DNA from: Desmodus rotundus
Taxonomy: Eukaryota; Chordata; Mammalia; Chiroptera; Phyllostomidae
Direction of reading: 5' to 3'
Length of the DNA: 64,000 nt
Assembly (NCBI RefSeq): GCF_022682495.2
Contig: NC_071389.1
Coordinates: 175,212,056-175,276,055, forward strand
This document shows, piece after piece, positions 42,401-53,335 of the stretch (positions are counted from its first letter, which is position 1; each line of letters opens with the position of its first letter). A program made the position numbers and the translations under genes. The notes below the pieces were generated by a model. It had not been told where the DNA came from. It ran no database searches and worked only from the letters and a program-made list of their open reading frames with translations.

Positions 42401-45400
42401 TCTTACCCTGTGTTGCTGACTCCACAGCGTACCTTTTCTGTGACCCTATAGTGACTTTCCAAAGCACTTATTCCTGAAGAAAACCTTTGTTTTTACTCCT
42501 AGATTCCATCTACTCTCATGCCCCTCATTCTAAAGCCACCTTTTTTAAACTACTTTCTCCTAAACCATTTCCCTCTCCCACTGTCTCTATTTATCCAATC
42601 ATAGGGTTACTTCTCAAGATTTAATCTAGACATTACATATTTTGTCAATAAAATTGCAGAATTTAAACAGGTAGAACTTTCACCTTTAAGGACATATCTA
42701 GAGATAAAGTAAAATAATGACACATGAGAACATAATAAGACTATAAGGGTTAACATGACTAGATGCTTGAAATACTGCAGCATAAATATAAGAGACCAGC
42801 AAAAGCTGTATCCGTGGAACGCATCGCTTTACAGAAATGATGCAAGCGGGTTACATAGACATCATCAGGAAGAATGTTTGGAAAATGGAGCAATAGTAAA
42901 GTAGTGTGTGACTGCCTGTCTGGTTTGCACGGCAGTTTGTCTCTCTGTGTGTGACCTCAGGGAGACCCTCCACACCCACCAGCGGATCTCTTACTGTCGC
43001 CCCAACAGAGACATGGACCTGGGTTGAATAAGCATGAGCCTGTCCTAAATGGAATTTCAGACATTACTTGAACATTTACCCTGCTTCGGTTTCCTCAATC
43101 ACGTCTATTTTAAGAAACATATTAGCCTAACTTTGATCCATTGGGATAATAATGGAAATAGAGTAGAGGCAGTCTGTTATTCCCTTTACAGGTATTTGCT
43201 GGGTACTTATTTTAAGAAATGCACCTTGCCAAATAATCAGAAGAGACTAGTACATAAAAATAAAGTGATAATTAATGCAAGAATAAGATATGTCAAATTA
43301 TTAAATATTTTTCTAAAGTATATATTTACCCAATGGAATGTAAGCTAAGCAGCTTATTAAAAAATTTTTAAAAAGCCAGCAACAGGAGGACATTTGCTTA
43401 ACAAATGGCTTCTCAGTGCTATGCAAGTATTTAACACTATAACTGTGGTGTGAACTAGGATGACTTCAACACCTTTTATGAAAAGCTGGGTTAACTAAAA
43501 GAAATACATAGGAATTGAAAAAAATGTTGCTAAAATACTAATTAACAGAAGAAGAATGATTAAATCTGTTGGTATAATATAAGTAGTGTCTAAAACATAA
43601 AATAATTCATTTCAGACACTCTCAGGAACCTCAAAGTTATACTTTAAAGTGGAATTCCTCTGGTTTACCCTTTCTGTTTTCCATCTGACCCCTTTTTACT
43701 TGGAGAGAACAATAATATGCTATCTCCAGTAAAATTCTTTCCAAAAACTCGAAAAATACATAAAATTTTTCCCTCAAATCTTAGTTCTAGGGTCGTATTT
43801 TCTTTCCCTTGCATTATGCAAATAATTTCCATTACAGAACAGAGATTTCCCATTCCAATGCTGTTTACAGAAATGCTCCACGTGAATACTCCGAAGTGTG
43901 TTCGTTTAAGAAATAATGAAATAATCAGGCACGCTTCATTCAGTGAAGCATACATGCTAGATGGACTTCAGGAGGGTGCTTTTTAACAAAGCTCTTTGCT
44001 TCCTAGAGAATGTTATCACGGGACATCTTCACCTCCAGTGTACTGCATTCCTTAGGTCCAGAAACACCTACAGTAACTGGCGTTTCCTGTTTTCCCTGTT
44101 CTGGGAAAAGTGAGGGACTGCCTGGAAAATAGAGCTGGAGGGCTGGGCTCCTGCCCAGAGCACAGCTGTGTCAGCTGAGGTGCAGGCACCAGGCCTGCGA
44201 GTTTCTAGAAAAATAATCAGGAAGTGTTCAGACATACTAAGTATTAAAAAGGCCCTAATTGTGATTATAATAATAATGGTTTTGATGGTGGAAATTAGCG
44301 AACACGTAAGTATGAAAGACACATGCCAGCTGGCAATCTGAGCCTTATGCAGCAAAGATCTACGTGCTCATTTTGCTCCTCTCCCCACTCTTACCGACTT
44401 GGGGTGGGGAACTGTAGAGGGGTGGGCAAGGACTCCACCTCGGAAGGCCTTTTCTCTTGCATTTATATTTCTACATCAAGCTTTCTATTCAGAGCTTTTG
44501 GAATTTTAAAACAACTAAATGTACAAAGGGAGTTCACAGTTTAAATATCCTATGGTTTTGATGAATTTTTTCACAATTCCTTTTTGAAATACACACACTT
44601 TCTGTACGTCAGTACTTATTTGATAAATTTGAGTTGTGAAAACAGTTGTAAAATAAAGTGATAAAATTTTTATTTGAGTGAATGTCAGCATGTCTGACCC
44701 TCACATATAGAGAACACTCAACAAATCATTCACAAACCAATGAATGGATTATAAAAGAATGACTAGATATAGCAAGAATTAATAAAACTAACCACAAAGA
44801 GTCCACTGAGCTCCTTGGAGGTCCACATTGCTTCTCAATGTGGAACCCAGTGGAAGCCCACCCTGAACACATTAAACAATGGAGTCGGCGTAGTGGTGAC
44901 AATGAAGAACAATCTTGGACTAGATTCCTACTGACTTTTAGTGACTTTAAGTTACCTTTGCCTGAATTCCCTCATTCATAGACTAAAATGATACTTACCT
45001 TTGACTTTGCTGGGTAGACTGGAAGAAGGTTTCTTGGGGTAAAGGATAGTTCTGATCCATGGCAAGATCTGACTGGGTAGAACTGATATGAGATAATAGA
45101 TGTAAGGGAAAGAGGTTAAAGAGATGTAAAGGGTCGGTGGCCCAAGAATCTCAAAAGTGATCCAAGTGATAATAATGACATTTTAGGAAACAGACTTGTT
45201 CAGGGCTAGCCCTGATCATTTTTATTTGTAGACATGGTTGTTATGGGTAATGGAAGAATTACCTTGTGTCTTCATGGGCACAGGTGGACTGGGGAAGATG
45301 AATGAGAAAATCTGGGAACAATGGCCATATGAAAACCCATCTTTTAATATATCTGAGTATGGTGGAAAGGTAGTTCTAAAATATAATTCTTGGATAATAA

Positions 45401-48400
45401 ACCAGTTAACTAGACAATCCCTTCCACCAATAGCAAATTTTTTAAAAAGCTGGGCCAAAAATGAGGGCTTTAAAGAATTATCAAGGAGAGGAAATGGCTA
45501 GACTAAGATCTAGAAGATGGAAGAAACTCAAAAGATAAACTTTGTATGTATTAGAAGTGCTTTTCATCTGAGAGGCTTTTGTGAGTTCTAGCAGAAGCAG
45601 CCAAAAAGCTAAGAGTTTTATTAACATTTTCTAATAAATTAACATTTGTTAGAAAATGTTAATAAAGAGCCAGAGAAGTAAATGTTGAAGTCCAGAGCCC
45701 AGAAGAGGAAGTAGGAGGTAAATCTAGCAAAATACCTTTTGCACCACTTAAGACCCTAAAGAAAAATACCCTCAAAATAAGGATAAACCAAGGGCTGCAG
45801 CACAGACCTAAATCATCTCAATTCCTGAAATTTGATTAGGATTATCATATATGAATATAAAAATATATACACACGTACACTTGTAGACATATATAATTAA
45901 TTATATATATAACCATATATATAATCTACTCTTAGCCATATCACATCATACATAATAGCTGACCCTTCAAAGAAAAAAAATTTTGAATCAGAAAAAAGAA
46001 ATTACCCTCAAAAAGGTAATTTCTCAAAGAGGTAATATTACGTTTCACAGATGACTTTTCAATAGAAAAAGTGGAATGCAGAATTTAAAGAATCATATCT
46101 TGCAAAACTAAGAGATAATAACTGTCAACTTAGAATTCTACCCCAAACAAAAATAACCTTCAAAAGTAAAGGTGAAACAAAGATATCTGAAACAACCAAA
46201 CTGAGAGAATGTCACCCAGCACAACTAATTCATGCTAAAGGAAATACCAAAGGTTGTTCTGGGCAGACGGGAAAAATTCCAGATAGAAGGTCAAAAATAC
46301 AGAAAGAAATGAAAGCAAACAAAAATGTAAATATGGGCATAAACGTAAATCGTATGTTGACTCTATAACAAAGATAATAATCTCTTGTGAGATTTAGAAT
46401 TAAAACACACAACAGTAACCACCTGTACATCTTAAGTGTGAGCCAGGGAATGGACGTGAGAGGAGGTAAACTGTATTAGAATGTTCTAATGTCTACATTG
46501 CCCGGGAAGAAGTTAAAGTTACAATTCGTGTTAGATTCTGGTAGTAAAGAATGCATGTTGTATAATCCTTAAGAAAATAATTAAAACCTCTGCAACTTCT
46601 AAGTCCATAAAGGGAAAGAACAAATAATACAAAGTATTCAATCAATTCAAAATAGACTAGAAAAAACAATTTTTTAAAGGACTTTGGACCAGGCAGAGCC
46701 AATGGAAAATGCATATTTAATTAAATATTACTAAGTACATTACAAAAATACCAGATTAAAAAACAGATTACCAGACTGGATTTAAAAATATAACAATGCG
46801 CTTTTCCTAAGGGACACATTATTTTAAAACATAACAACACAGAGGTACAAGTAAAATACGAAGATAGGAGGACAGAGACAGACCATGCAGACACTTCCAA
46901 AAGAAAGCGGGCGTAAGTGCAATAACATTAGACAACGCAGTCTTGGAGGCAACAAGCGTCCTTAGAGATAGAGAATGACACTTCCTAATGATAAACTTCC
47001 AATTCGTCCAGAAGATTTAAGAATTCTAAATTTGCATTTATCTAATATATCACCTGAGATTATAGAGCCAGAACAATTGACAGAACTATAAGAAAAATGG
47101 TTGAATCTACAATCATCCTGGAATATTTTAACATTCCTCTCTTCATAGAATCAGCTGGTTTTAAAAGTCAGTAAGAATACAATAAAATTAACCATGTGAC
47201 CACAGGTGCACATCCAGAATACTTCATTCAAAAACTGTAAACTAGTTTTAAGGACACAAATAACATACATAGAAGTTGACAAAAGATATAAAATGTAAAA
47301 ATTAAGCTAGAAATTAATAACAAGAAAAGTTTAGAGAAGAGATAAGAACAGAAATTTAAAACACTTTGAACTGAATGATGAGGTAATCTACACATAAAAT
47401 TTATGGATGCGTTTTTAGCCTTCTAAGAGAGACGCCACTTTCTGAAAGCATTTCTGCTCTTCCTTAGATAACATTTGGGCCTGTGATGACACGTGCCACA
47501 TTCTGTCTGTTCAGTCAGGGTCATGTCTGTTCACTTCTCTGGGTCCCACAGGACAGTGTGTTCTTCAAGGGCAGGGACCATTTCCTATTTACCTTTCTGT
47601 GTTTGGAGTTCTAGTCGGTGCCTGACACATGGTAGATAGTTCAGAAACATTTCCCAATGAGCGAATAAAGACAGAACAGTGACAATTTCATTATTTTTAT
47701 GTTACTCAGGTGGATAACGAACAACTGGATTTACAGAGTGAAGCCATGGAAAACATTGATGCCAACAAATTAAGCCGTTTCATTGAGATCAACAGTCTCC
47801 ACTTGGTGACAGAGTACAATCCTGTGGTAAACAATAGCCCCTGCCTCCAGCCCCTAAAGTCCCCAGTCAGGGAGGATACTTGTCTTCAGAGCAGAGATCT
47901 TCTCCCCCAGGAGCTCTGATCCTTCAACCAATAATAAGAGCATCTGCAGTTGACTGAACACCTTAGTTGTTTACCTTGTCATCCTTGCTGCAACCTTTAA
48001 GGTTGATCGACTTGTCCCTATTCAAGAAAGAAACAGAATCAGAAAAGTTAAATGACCTATCACATGACTAATAAGAAAGAGCCATAATGCAACGTTAAGG
48101 GGACTGATTTGAAGACTCCTGAGTTTTGCTGCCTGACAGTGATCCAGGAGGACAGCCCCGATCCAAACCACGCTTCTCAAACAACAGTGCAATTGAGGCT
48201 GAAGGCCCGTTGTTTCCCTAAAGCGCCAGGAACCAATACTTTTTAAAAATGCAGTAAACTACATCAATAGACAAAAAAATTAAAAAAAAAAAGCCTATTG
48301 ATCACACACTTGGATGTCGCAGTTATGTAAAATTCCTATGAAAAATTTTAGGCACTTTTTCTCAGTGCCTCACAACTAACAATTCTAGGTCTGGCTCCAC

Positions 48401-51400
48401 CTGCACACACCTAGACCCTCCAGGTGAGTCAACTTTCTTTCCAGGTTTGTCTTCTTTTAGTGTTGCCTGCTGTATGCAGCCTGGGTAAGGCGTTGGTCTA
48501 CTTGCCCTGATGATCTTCTGGCCTTCTGACACTCCACAGCTTACAGAATTACCTTAGAGCCCACCTTTTATTTTTCCTGACAGAGGTCCCAGAGTGACGG
48601 GGTACTAATTTCTAGTGATCTACATCAGCTCAGAGTTGCTGTGCGTTCTCTAATAACAGTATTTTACTTACATGCATGTCATGATTTTGAGAAATGACAA
48701 CTCCCTTTCCTACCATGTTCTCATTGAACGCTTACATTGATTTTTTTGAGGTAGAAGTGAGGAAATTATTATGACCATTTTATGGAGAACATTCAAGATC
48801 CAGCTGACTTATTCAAGATCACACAGTTCATAGAAAAGGCGTAATCAAAGGCAGAAAATCTAACTAATCATGCATTAGTTCACATTGTCTGTTTCCACTT
48901 GACAGGACAGGAAATGGGAGTGCGGAAAAGCAAAGTAATTTCCTCAGAGCCAGATGACTGGGGATTTGAGCTGCAGAGATGGCGCTCTGCACTTGTCCTT
49001 CTTTTTTTCATGACTGGTCTGTCTGGCTGAATCCTGTGGTTTTCCCATTGCCCTACCAGCCTTCAATAGAAAACACCCCTTTTCCTGTTGACTAAATTCC
49101 TGTCCACCTCTCACACCATGTTTGTCTCCGTGGAGTGGTGACTCCATTTCCACTTTTGCCAAGATTTCAAACACATGCATCCTGGGGGTATTGGCAAAAA
49201 TCATTGAAGAGGCATTTTTTTTCTCCTAGACCATCGCCATTTTCATCATCGTGTCTATCGGGCATCCAGGAGTGCACGTGGAACCATAAAGACTGATTTT
49301 ATGGTCCTTGGGTTTATGGTCTCGGGGCCCTGGAATTTGTAGCCTAAGGCAGGGGCCAGAACTGGCCTGAGTTCTTATGCCTGGTCCATCCCTATTTTAG
49401 AGAACAATGACATTTTTTAAAAGTTTTATGTTAGTAGTGAAGGTAAATTACCTCAAAAAGAATTAAATGAGAATTTCTTTAGAGAAGCAAGTTCAACTTT
49501 TATTGTGACTTCATTTCCCCAAAGTAATACTTTTCCCATTCAGATACCTGCCCACACTAAAGAGCTATTTCTCAGATGCTCCAGCGACAGAGGTTTGCAC
49601 CAGTAGCAACTGGGCAGAAGCTCACAGGCGTGTATCGGCCTGCTGAGCACTTGTAATGCACGCACTCAAACCTTGGCTTCAAGGCAAAGAATCAGGCTGT
49701 GTCTATTAGGATTAAACTAACCATTTCTGATATGTCTAATCCCTTCTGTTAAAACAATGGTAACTTTTAATTTCTTAACTTTGGCTTCTTGACTCTTCTG
49801 AAGAATTATCCTCATGTCTACTTTAGGAGAGTAGATGCATGCTTTAAATTCAAGCAGAATCTAATCAAACAAGAGACAGTTATTTAACATCCAGCATTCT
49901 GAATTTAAAATCTAAGAACTAGTTTTAAACTATTGGGAGAAATCTGGGGAAAAGAACCCAGTGGGTCCCCTTGCCTACATGTTGGCCGAGAGAGCTAGAG
50001 AGTCTCCACAGAGCAATGTACACATCTCCATATGTGTACTGCATCAGATGGAGAGTACTTTGAAGGTGACCGAAGTTTAAACATGTAAGAATAAATACAC
50101 AATTTTTTATAAATCAATTCCAGATTTTTTGGGCCCCCCTTGTATTTGTTGTCTATTGATACATAATAGATTATCCCCAAATTTAGCAGCTTAAAACAGT
50201 AAAAATTGATTACACGCAGTTTCTGTGGATCAACAATTTGGGAGTGGCTAGGCTAGGTGCTTCTGACCTTGGCCTCTTGTGAGGTTACAGTCATTGGTCA
50301 GGGAGGAAATGTCATCTGCAGGTGTGACTGGGGCTGGAGAATCTGCTTCCAGGATGGCTCAATCACATGACTGGCCAAGTCAGTGCTGGCTGTTAATAGG
50401 AGGCCTTAGTCCTTTGCCATGTGCATCTTTCCAACATTGGGACTACCTTTCCCTGGAGTGAGTGACGTAAAAGAGAGCAAGGCAGAAACCACCATGTCTT
50501 TTATGACTGCGCCTTGGAAGTCACACTCTATCATTTCTGCCACATCTCACTGGTTACTCCTTTCGTCCCTACTCAGTGTGGGGGAAAGAGATCAACACAG
50601 CATGAGAACCGGAGGGTGAGCCTTACTGAAAGGACCTGAGAGGCCGGTTACCACCTGCGTTACTGAGGAACAGTTCTCATTTATGTTGCACTCTGTCTAG
50701 TCACTGGGTTACCACTAATGGGGGTTTTCTCCCTCTCTCTTTCACCCTGTTATGATCCATCTCAACTTGCCAGACTGTGATTGGCCTATTCAATAGTAAG
50801 ATTAAGATTCATCTTCTCCTGATGATGAACAAGGCCTCTCCAGAGTATGAAGAAAGCATGCGCAGCTACCAGAAGGCAGCTAAGCTCTTCCGAGGGAAGG
50901 TAAGTCTGGCTTGGGAGACACCCTTTTGAAAACTCAGTACCAGGACAGTAGAAAAAAAAATGGGGCTAAGGGAGTGAGATAGATAAGGAAAACTAATATG
51001 GTTAAGAGATAAAGCAAGAACTGGGACATACTAAATCACATTACTCTGATTTAAAATTAAAGCTATTGTATTTTGTACTATTCAAGGCCTGTATGTGTTG
51101 AGTAGTGCTAGTCGCTTGCTTTTTTCCTACATTGACAGGTGAAGACAAAACAGAGACTCAAAGATACTGAAAATAAAAATTACCTATTTATTACAATGTT
51201 TTTCTTCTTGCCCCAGACTCTTAAAGTTTTAGACCTCAGGGCTTATTTCTCATATCAGACACCTATCAGGTCGCTGGTGCCTAATGAATGTTCAGTACCT
51301 GGTGTCTGATGGCCACTAACTAACTAAATAAATGAACATCCCCTTCCTTGGGTAGCTCCACTGGTACACTGACCAGTAAAACTTCAACAACTTCAAGGTC

Positions 51401-52690
51401 ACTGCATGGAACTAAATCACCTGTTCAATGATAACTACCTGATGATAAAATAAGCTGACTTTCTGGTGGTTGTTTTCATAACACTGTAAGTTGTCAGTGT
51501 TACTGAATGTGGCTAATTCTCTAACCACAACACTACAAGAAGATTTCTACTTCAGGTACAAGGCTTGATTTAACGATATAGGATAGTTAAGATTTGCCCA
51601 GCATTTACTGTATGCCAGAAACTACTAGAAATACTAAATGCATTCTCTCATTTAATCTCACCCAACAAAAGCCCATTCTGCCCATGAGAACACTGAGTCT
51701 CAGAGAGGCTAAGTAATGTGCTCAGAGTCACACAGCTAAATAGCACCAGAAGCAAAATTTAAAATTTATTCTCTGCTTTTAACCATTAGGCCCTACTTAC
51801 TTAATCACTAAAGTTAACCACTAAAGTCTCTTCCAATTCCTTGTTCTTGAAATTAAATCAACCTAATTGAAGGGATAACCTACCTAAGCAATGCAAAGCA
51901 AGCCCAACAGAGATGTAAATTGTGTGGCACAAACCATAAATTCAGTCTGAGGAAACTGCCACAATTACGAGACGTCTCTTTCCCCCTGGGACCTCAGACA
52001 GATCTCTCTTTCAAACTCCTCCAACTGCAGGTTCTTTTCATTCTGGTGGACAGTGGTATAAAAGGAAATGGGAAGGTAATATCATTTTTCAAACTAAAGA
52101 CGTCTGAACTGCCCGCTCTGGCGATTTACCGGACTCTCGATGAGGAGTGGGATACACTGCCCAAAGCAGAAGTTTCATTGGAGCTTGTGCAAAACTTTTG
52201 TGACGGATTCCTAAAAGGGAAGTGGCCGGTAAGTACGAGACTGCAGGGAAGGCAAGTGGAGTTCTCTTCCTCTCTATGTCCCTGTTATTTCCTTTTGAAT
52301 AAAAATTATTTGGCTCCCCTGGATTTTATTAAGAGCAAAGGTATATGAGAACATGGTAGACAGAGCCTGGATGCTTGTTAAGATATAGTCATCGGAATAG
52401 AACTACAAAAGCATTTTTGAAAAGGTCTTGTTTATTCGAAGGAGCTGAATTTTGGAGTTCACCATACTGAGTACAGTATCCATGGGAAACAAATCACATT
52501 CCATAGAAAGAGTTCATGAGATAAAAATTGCAGGTAGATTTGGAACTTCCAGCGTTAACTAAATACCTCAGTTTTCTAATCTTAGAGCTCAGAAAACAAG
52601 AGTGGACTCCAAATCTAAATTCTATGTCATGATGTTTTTCAGAGAGAAAATGAGGAATCAGAAGAAAAGACTCAAAAGGTGGAACTCTGA
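36375..52690 (+). CDS. ERP27: ERP27, non-catalytic ER disulfide-isomerase-family protein, seven coding exons
   Basis: ERp27 is a lumenal ER chaperone-like protein with two thioredoxin-fold domains (b and b') and no redox motif. It binds unfolded protein and recruits ERp57. Coding exons are 36375-36465, 36836-36936, 38535-38672, 47710-47826, 50774-50899, 52031-52228 and 52643-52690, all GT/AG and in phase. They give 819 nt, or 272 residues plus stop; human has 273. Residues 1-about 23 are a signal peptide (MEATPPRCLFLLCLFMSKLS). The first domain spans about 35-140 (LTDVPEAMEFIAAAEVALIG, then IPAVSLFHDVVQKYPGVAFG) and has a glycosylation sequon at Asn99-Ile-Thr. The second spans about 150-257 (ILVDSGIKGNGKVISFFKLK). 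The mature protein has one cysteine (Cys248), so no CXXC is possible. The C terminus KVEL is the ER-retrieval signal. The ERp57-binding loop reads DEEWD (228-232). The start has a strong context (G at -3, G at +4). The frame is open 45 codons further upstream, but human starts at the chosen ATG. Confidence 0.97.
36836..36936 (+). CDS. ERP27: ERP27 exon 2
   Basis: 101 nt, residues 31-64, DGSHALQEPVWLTDVPEAME and on to IGFFQ. The acceptor is TGTGTAG and the donor GTTTGTC. Confidence 0.94.
38535..38672 (+). CDS. ERP27: ERP27 exon 3
   Basis: 138 nt, residues 65-110, from DLEIPAVSLFHDVVQKYPG to NTISLFRL. The acceptor is TTTTTAG and the donor GTAAGTC. The human protein has Cys in the ISLFR segment where this one has Ser. 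Confidence 0.95.
38867..39020 (+). repeat. MIR-type SINE
   Basis: CAGTCATGTGACTTAGGCAG, GTCACTTAACACTTCTTAGC and TTTTTCATCTATAAATAAAA, then GATCCTTTTGAACTCTAAAG, in MIR/MIR3 order. Confidence 0.65.
39040..39900 (+). repeat. Ancient L2-related repeat, diverged
   Basis: Motifs such as CATAGACCTTAAAGTATAGT, GGCAACTGAACTTGGATTTA, GTTTTCACTTCATTTAGTTG and AGAGTGGAGAGAATTTTTGT recall an old mammalian repeat usually associated with L2. Subfamily undecided. Overlapping open frames here (for example 39551-39805) are incidental. Confidence 0.45.
39910..40410 (+). repeat. L2 LINE 3' end
   Basis: CTCCAGGCCCCGTGAAGGCA, GAGGCTGTCTTGTTCACTAC and GCGATGTATCAGGTGCTCAT then TAAATGTTTAATTAATTAAC match the L2 3' terminal region. 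Confidence 0.7.
40480..41405 (+). repeat. L2 LINE fragment (ORF2 end and 3' region)
   Basis: Diverged L2 order is visible: CATGTTCAAATCTGAGTTTA, TCATAAGCACTG, AGTTGGGCTCCCTGTATGAC, CTTGTGGCCTGACCACTACC, TCTGCCTAGAATACC, then the 3' end AGGGGCAGAATCCGTGACAG and CACTCAGAAAGTGTTTG. Non-coding. Confidence 0.7.
41406..42227 (+). other. ERP27 intron 3, no feature seen
   Basis: Unique-looking intronic sequence with no recognised repeat or exon. The open frame at 41916-42194 shows no family resemblance. Confidence 0.4.
42228..42440 (-). repeat. MIR SINE (antisense)
   Basis: ATAGGCACTACACTAGGTGT, CATTTAATTCTCACAAGAAT, TAAGAAAACTAAAGTTCCAT and AAAATCTCACAACTG follow reversed MIR order. Confidence 0.65.
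42441..45600 (+). other. ERP27 intron 3, mostly unassigned
   Basis: No exon is recognised. A weak MIR-like stretch lies near 44920-45010. Reading frames in 43049-43348 and 43665-43986 occur on both strands and look incidental. Confidence 0.4.
45617..45666. repeat. 18-bp perfect AT-rich inverted repeat
   Basis: Arms TTTATTAACATTTTCTAA (45617-45634) and its exact reverse complement (45649-45666) with a 14-base spacer that itself holds another TTAACATTT. Intronic in ERP27. Confidence 0.92.
46080..46270 (+). repeat. LINE-1/HAL1-type fragment
   Basis: AACTGTCAACTTAGAATTCT, CCTTCAAAAGTAAAGGTGAA, ACCAAACTGAGAGAATGTCA and TAATTCATGCTAAAGGAAAT recall the 3' part of old L1 or HAL1 elements. Degraded. 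Confidence 0.6.
46740..47415 (+). pseudogene. LINE-1 ORF2 endonuclease-region remnant
   Basis: Diverged L1 ORF2 5' sequence: CAAAAGAAAGCGGGCGTAAG, TAGAGATAGAGAATGACACT, TCCTAATGATAAACTTCCAA, TGAATCTACAATCATCCTGG, AACACTTTGAACTGAATGAT and a final ATTTATGGATGCG. Frame is destroyed by stops and indels. Confidence 0.7.
47500..47680 (+). repeat. L2 LINE 3' end beside ERP27 exon 4
   Basis: ACAGTGTGTTCTTCAAGGGC, AGGGACCATTTCCTATTTAC, GTCGGTGCCTGACACATGGT and AGATAGTTCAGAAACATTT match the L2 3' end. It stops only about 30 bp before the exon 4 acceptor. Confidence 0.75.
47710..47826 (+). CDS. ERP27: ERP27 exon 4
   Basis: 117 nt, residues 111-149, from VDNEQLDLQSEAMENIDANK to LVTEYNPV. The acceptor is ACTCAG and the donor GTAAAC. 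It follows a 9-kb intron rich in L2 and L1 remnants. Confidence 0.95.
47940..48085 (-). repeat. MIR-like fragment (antisense)
   Basis: GCTGCAACCTTTAAGGTTGA, GAAACAGAATCAGAAAAGTT and AAATGACCTATCACATGACT follow the reversed MIR core. Confidence 0.55.
48086..50140 (+). other. ERP27 intron 4, mostly unassigned
   Basis: A weak antisense MIR-like stretch lies at 48760-48870 (TTCAAGATCACACAGTTC). No exon or other repeat is recognised. The minus-strand frame at 48944-49204 has no family resemblance. Confidence 0.4.
50141..50640. repeat. Ancient LTR-type repeat (MaLR-like), subfamily undecided
   Basis: TTGTTGTCTATTGATACATA, TTTAGCAGCTTAAAACAGTA, GCAGTTTCTGTGGATCAACA, GACTGGGGCTGGAGAATCTG, TTCCAGGATGGCTCAATCAC and TGTCTTTTATGACTGCGCCT recall a widespread old mammalian repeat I associate with LTR-type families. 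It sits just 130 bp before ERP27 exon 5. Confidence 0.55.
50774..50899 (+). CDS. ERP27: ERP27 exon 5
   Basis: 126 nt, residues 150-191, from TVIGLFNSKIKIHLLLMMNK to KAAKLFRGK. The acceptor is TTGCCAG and the donor GTAAGTC. It starts the second thioredoxin-fold domain. Confidence 0.95.
51590..51800 (-). repeat. MIR SINE (antisense)
   Basis: CAGCATTTACTGTATGCCAG, ATTCTCTCATTTAATCTCAC, CTGAGTCTCAGAGAGGCTAA and GTAATGTGCTCAGAGTCACA, ending in TTTTAACCATTAGGCCCTAC: a clear reversed MIR. Confidence 0.85.
52031..52228 (+). CDS. ERP27: ERP27 exon 6
   Basis: 198 nt, residues 192-257, from VLFILVDSGIKGNGKVISFF through LDEEWDTLPKAEV to NFCDGFLKGKWP. The acceptor is ACTGCAG and the donor GTAAGTA. Confidence 0.95.
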
Positions 52691-53335
52691 ATCCTCCCTG
52701 GTACTTCTGCATGCCATCAAGTACCCACTTTATGCTGAAAAAGAGGGGCAACTCAAACCTGAGACACTAAACAACAAAATCATCTGGCCCTGCACACACA
52801 CACACACACACAGCTCCATTTTGTTCCTTAAGATCTCATTTACTCTCCTTGTGCTTTCTTTTAATTTGCCTACATTCTCTCACTACCCATCCCATCTTCT
52901 CTTACACATTCATACCACGCAGGCCTGTACACTGCAGTACCACCGTGATGCCACTGGATGGAGGCTTTAAGAGAAGTACTACGATACCACTGTGAAAAGA
53001 GACATGCCGCAAGGGACATGTTCTGATTTATCATTTCACATTGTATTTGGACACTGCGTGTGACTTACACACAACATAGCTTCTTCTCTATTAGTGTTAC
53101 CTAAGGGTTGAAACTCTAGTTTCTTCATAAGCACGTCCTCCCTCTGATTCAGGGCCAAGATCAAAAGGATGGTTTTAAGCTCCTTTCTGGAATGGTCTTT
53201 TTGCCAGAAGTCAAATGATGTTCCCAAGGTTCTGAACTCAGCAGAAGCAGATCATGTAAAAACTCAACGCTTGTTTAGCGTTCCTAACTCCCCATGTACA
53301 TCAACAACTGCGCAATAAAAGGCAATAATGTTATA
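52643..53335 (+). CDS. ERP27: ERP27 exon 7: KVEL terminus and 3' untranslated region
   Basis: The coding part 52643-52690 reads RENEESEEKTQKVEL then TGA. The acceptor is TTTTTCAG. The 3' untranslated region of about 640 nt includes a (CA)n tract at 52792-52811 and ends after AATAAA at 53314-53319. The cleavage point is estimated. Confidence 0.9.
52792..52811. repeat. (CA)n microsatellite in ERP27 3' untranslated region
   Basis: Ten CA units about 100 nt after the ERP27 stop codon. Confidence 0.95.
53314..53319 (+). terminator. ERP27 polyadenylation signal
   Basis: AATAAA about 625 nt after the ERP27 stop, the first canonical signal in the 3' untranslated region. Confidence 0.7.

Noticed and set aside
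51920..52348. 142-codon plus-strand frame
   Set aside because: It is ERP27 exon 6 read through both splice junctions into intron; only 52031-52228 is coding.
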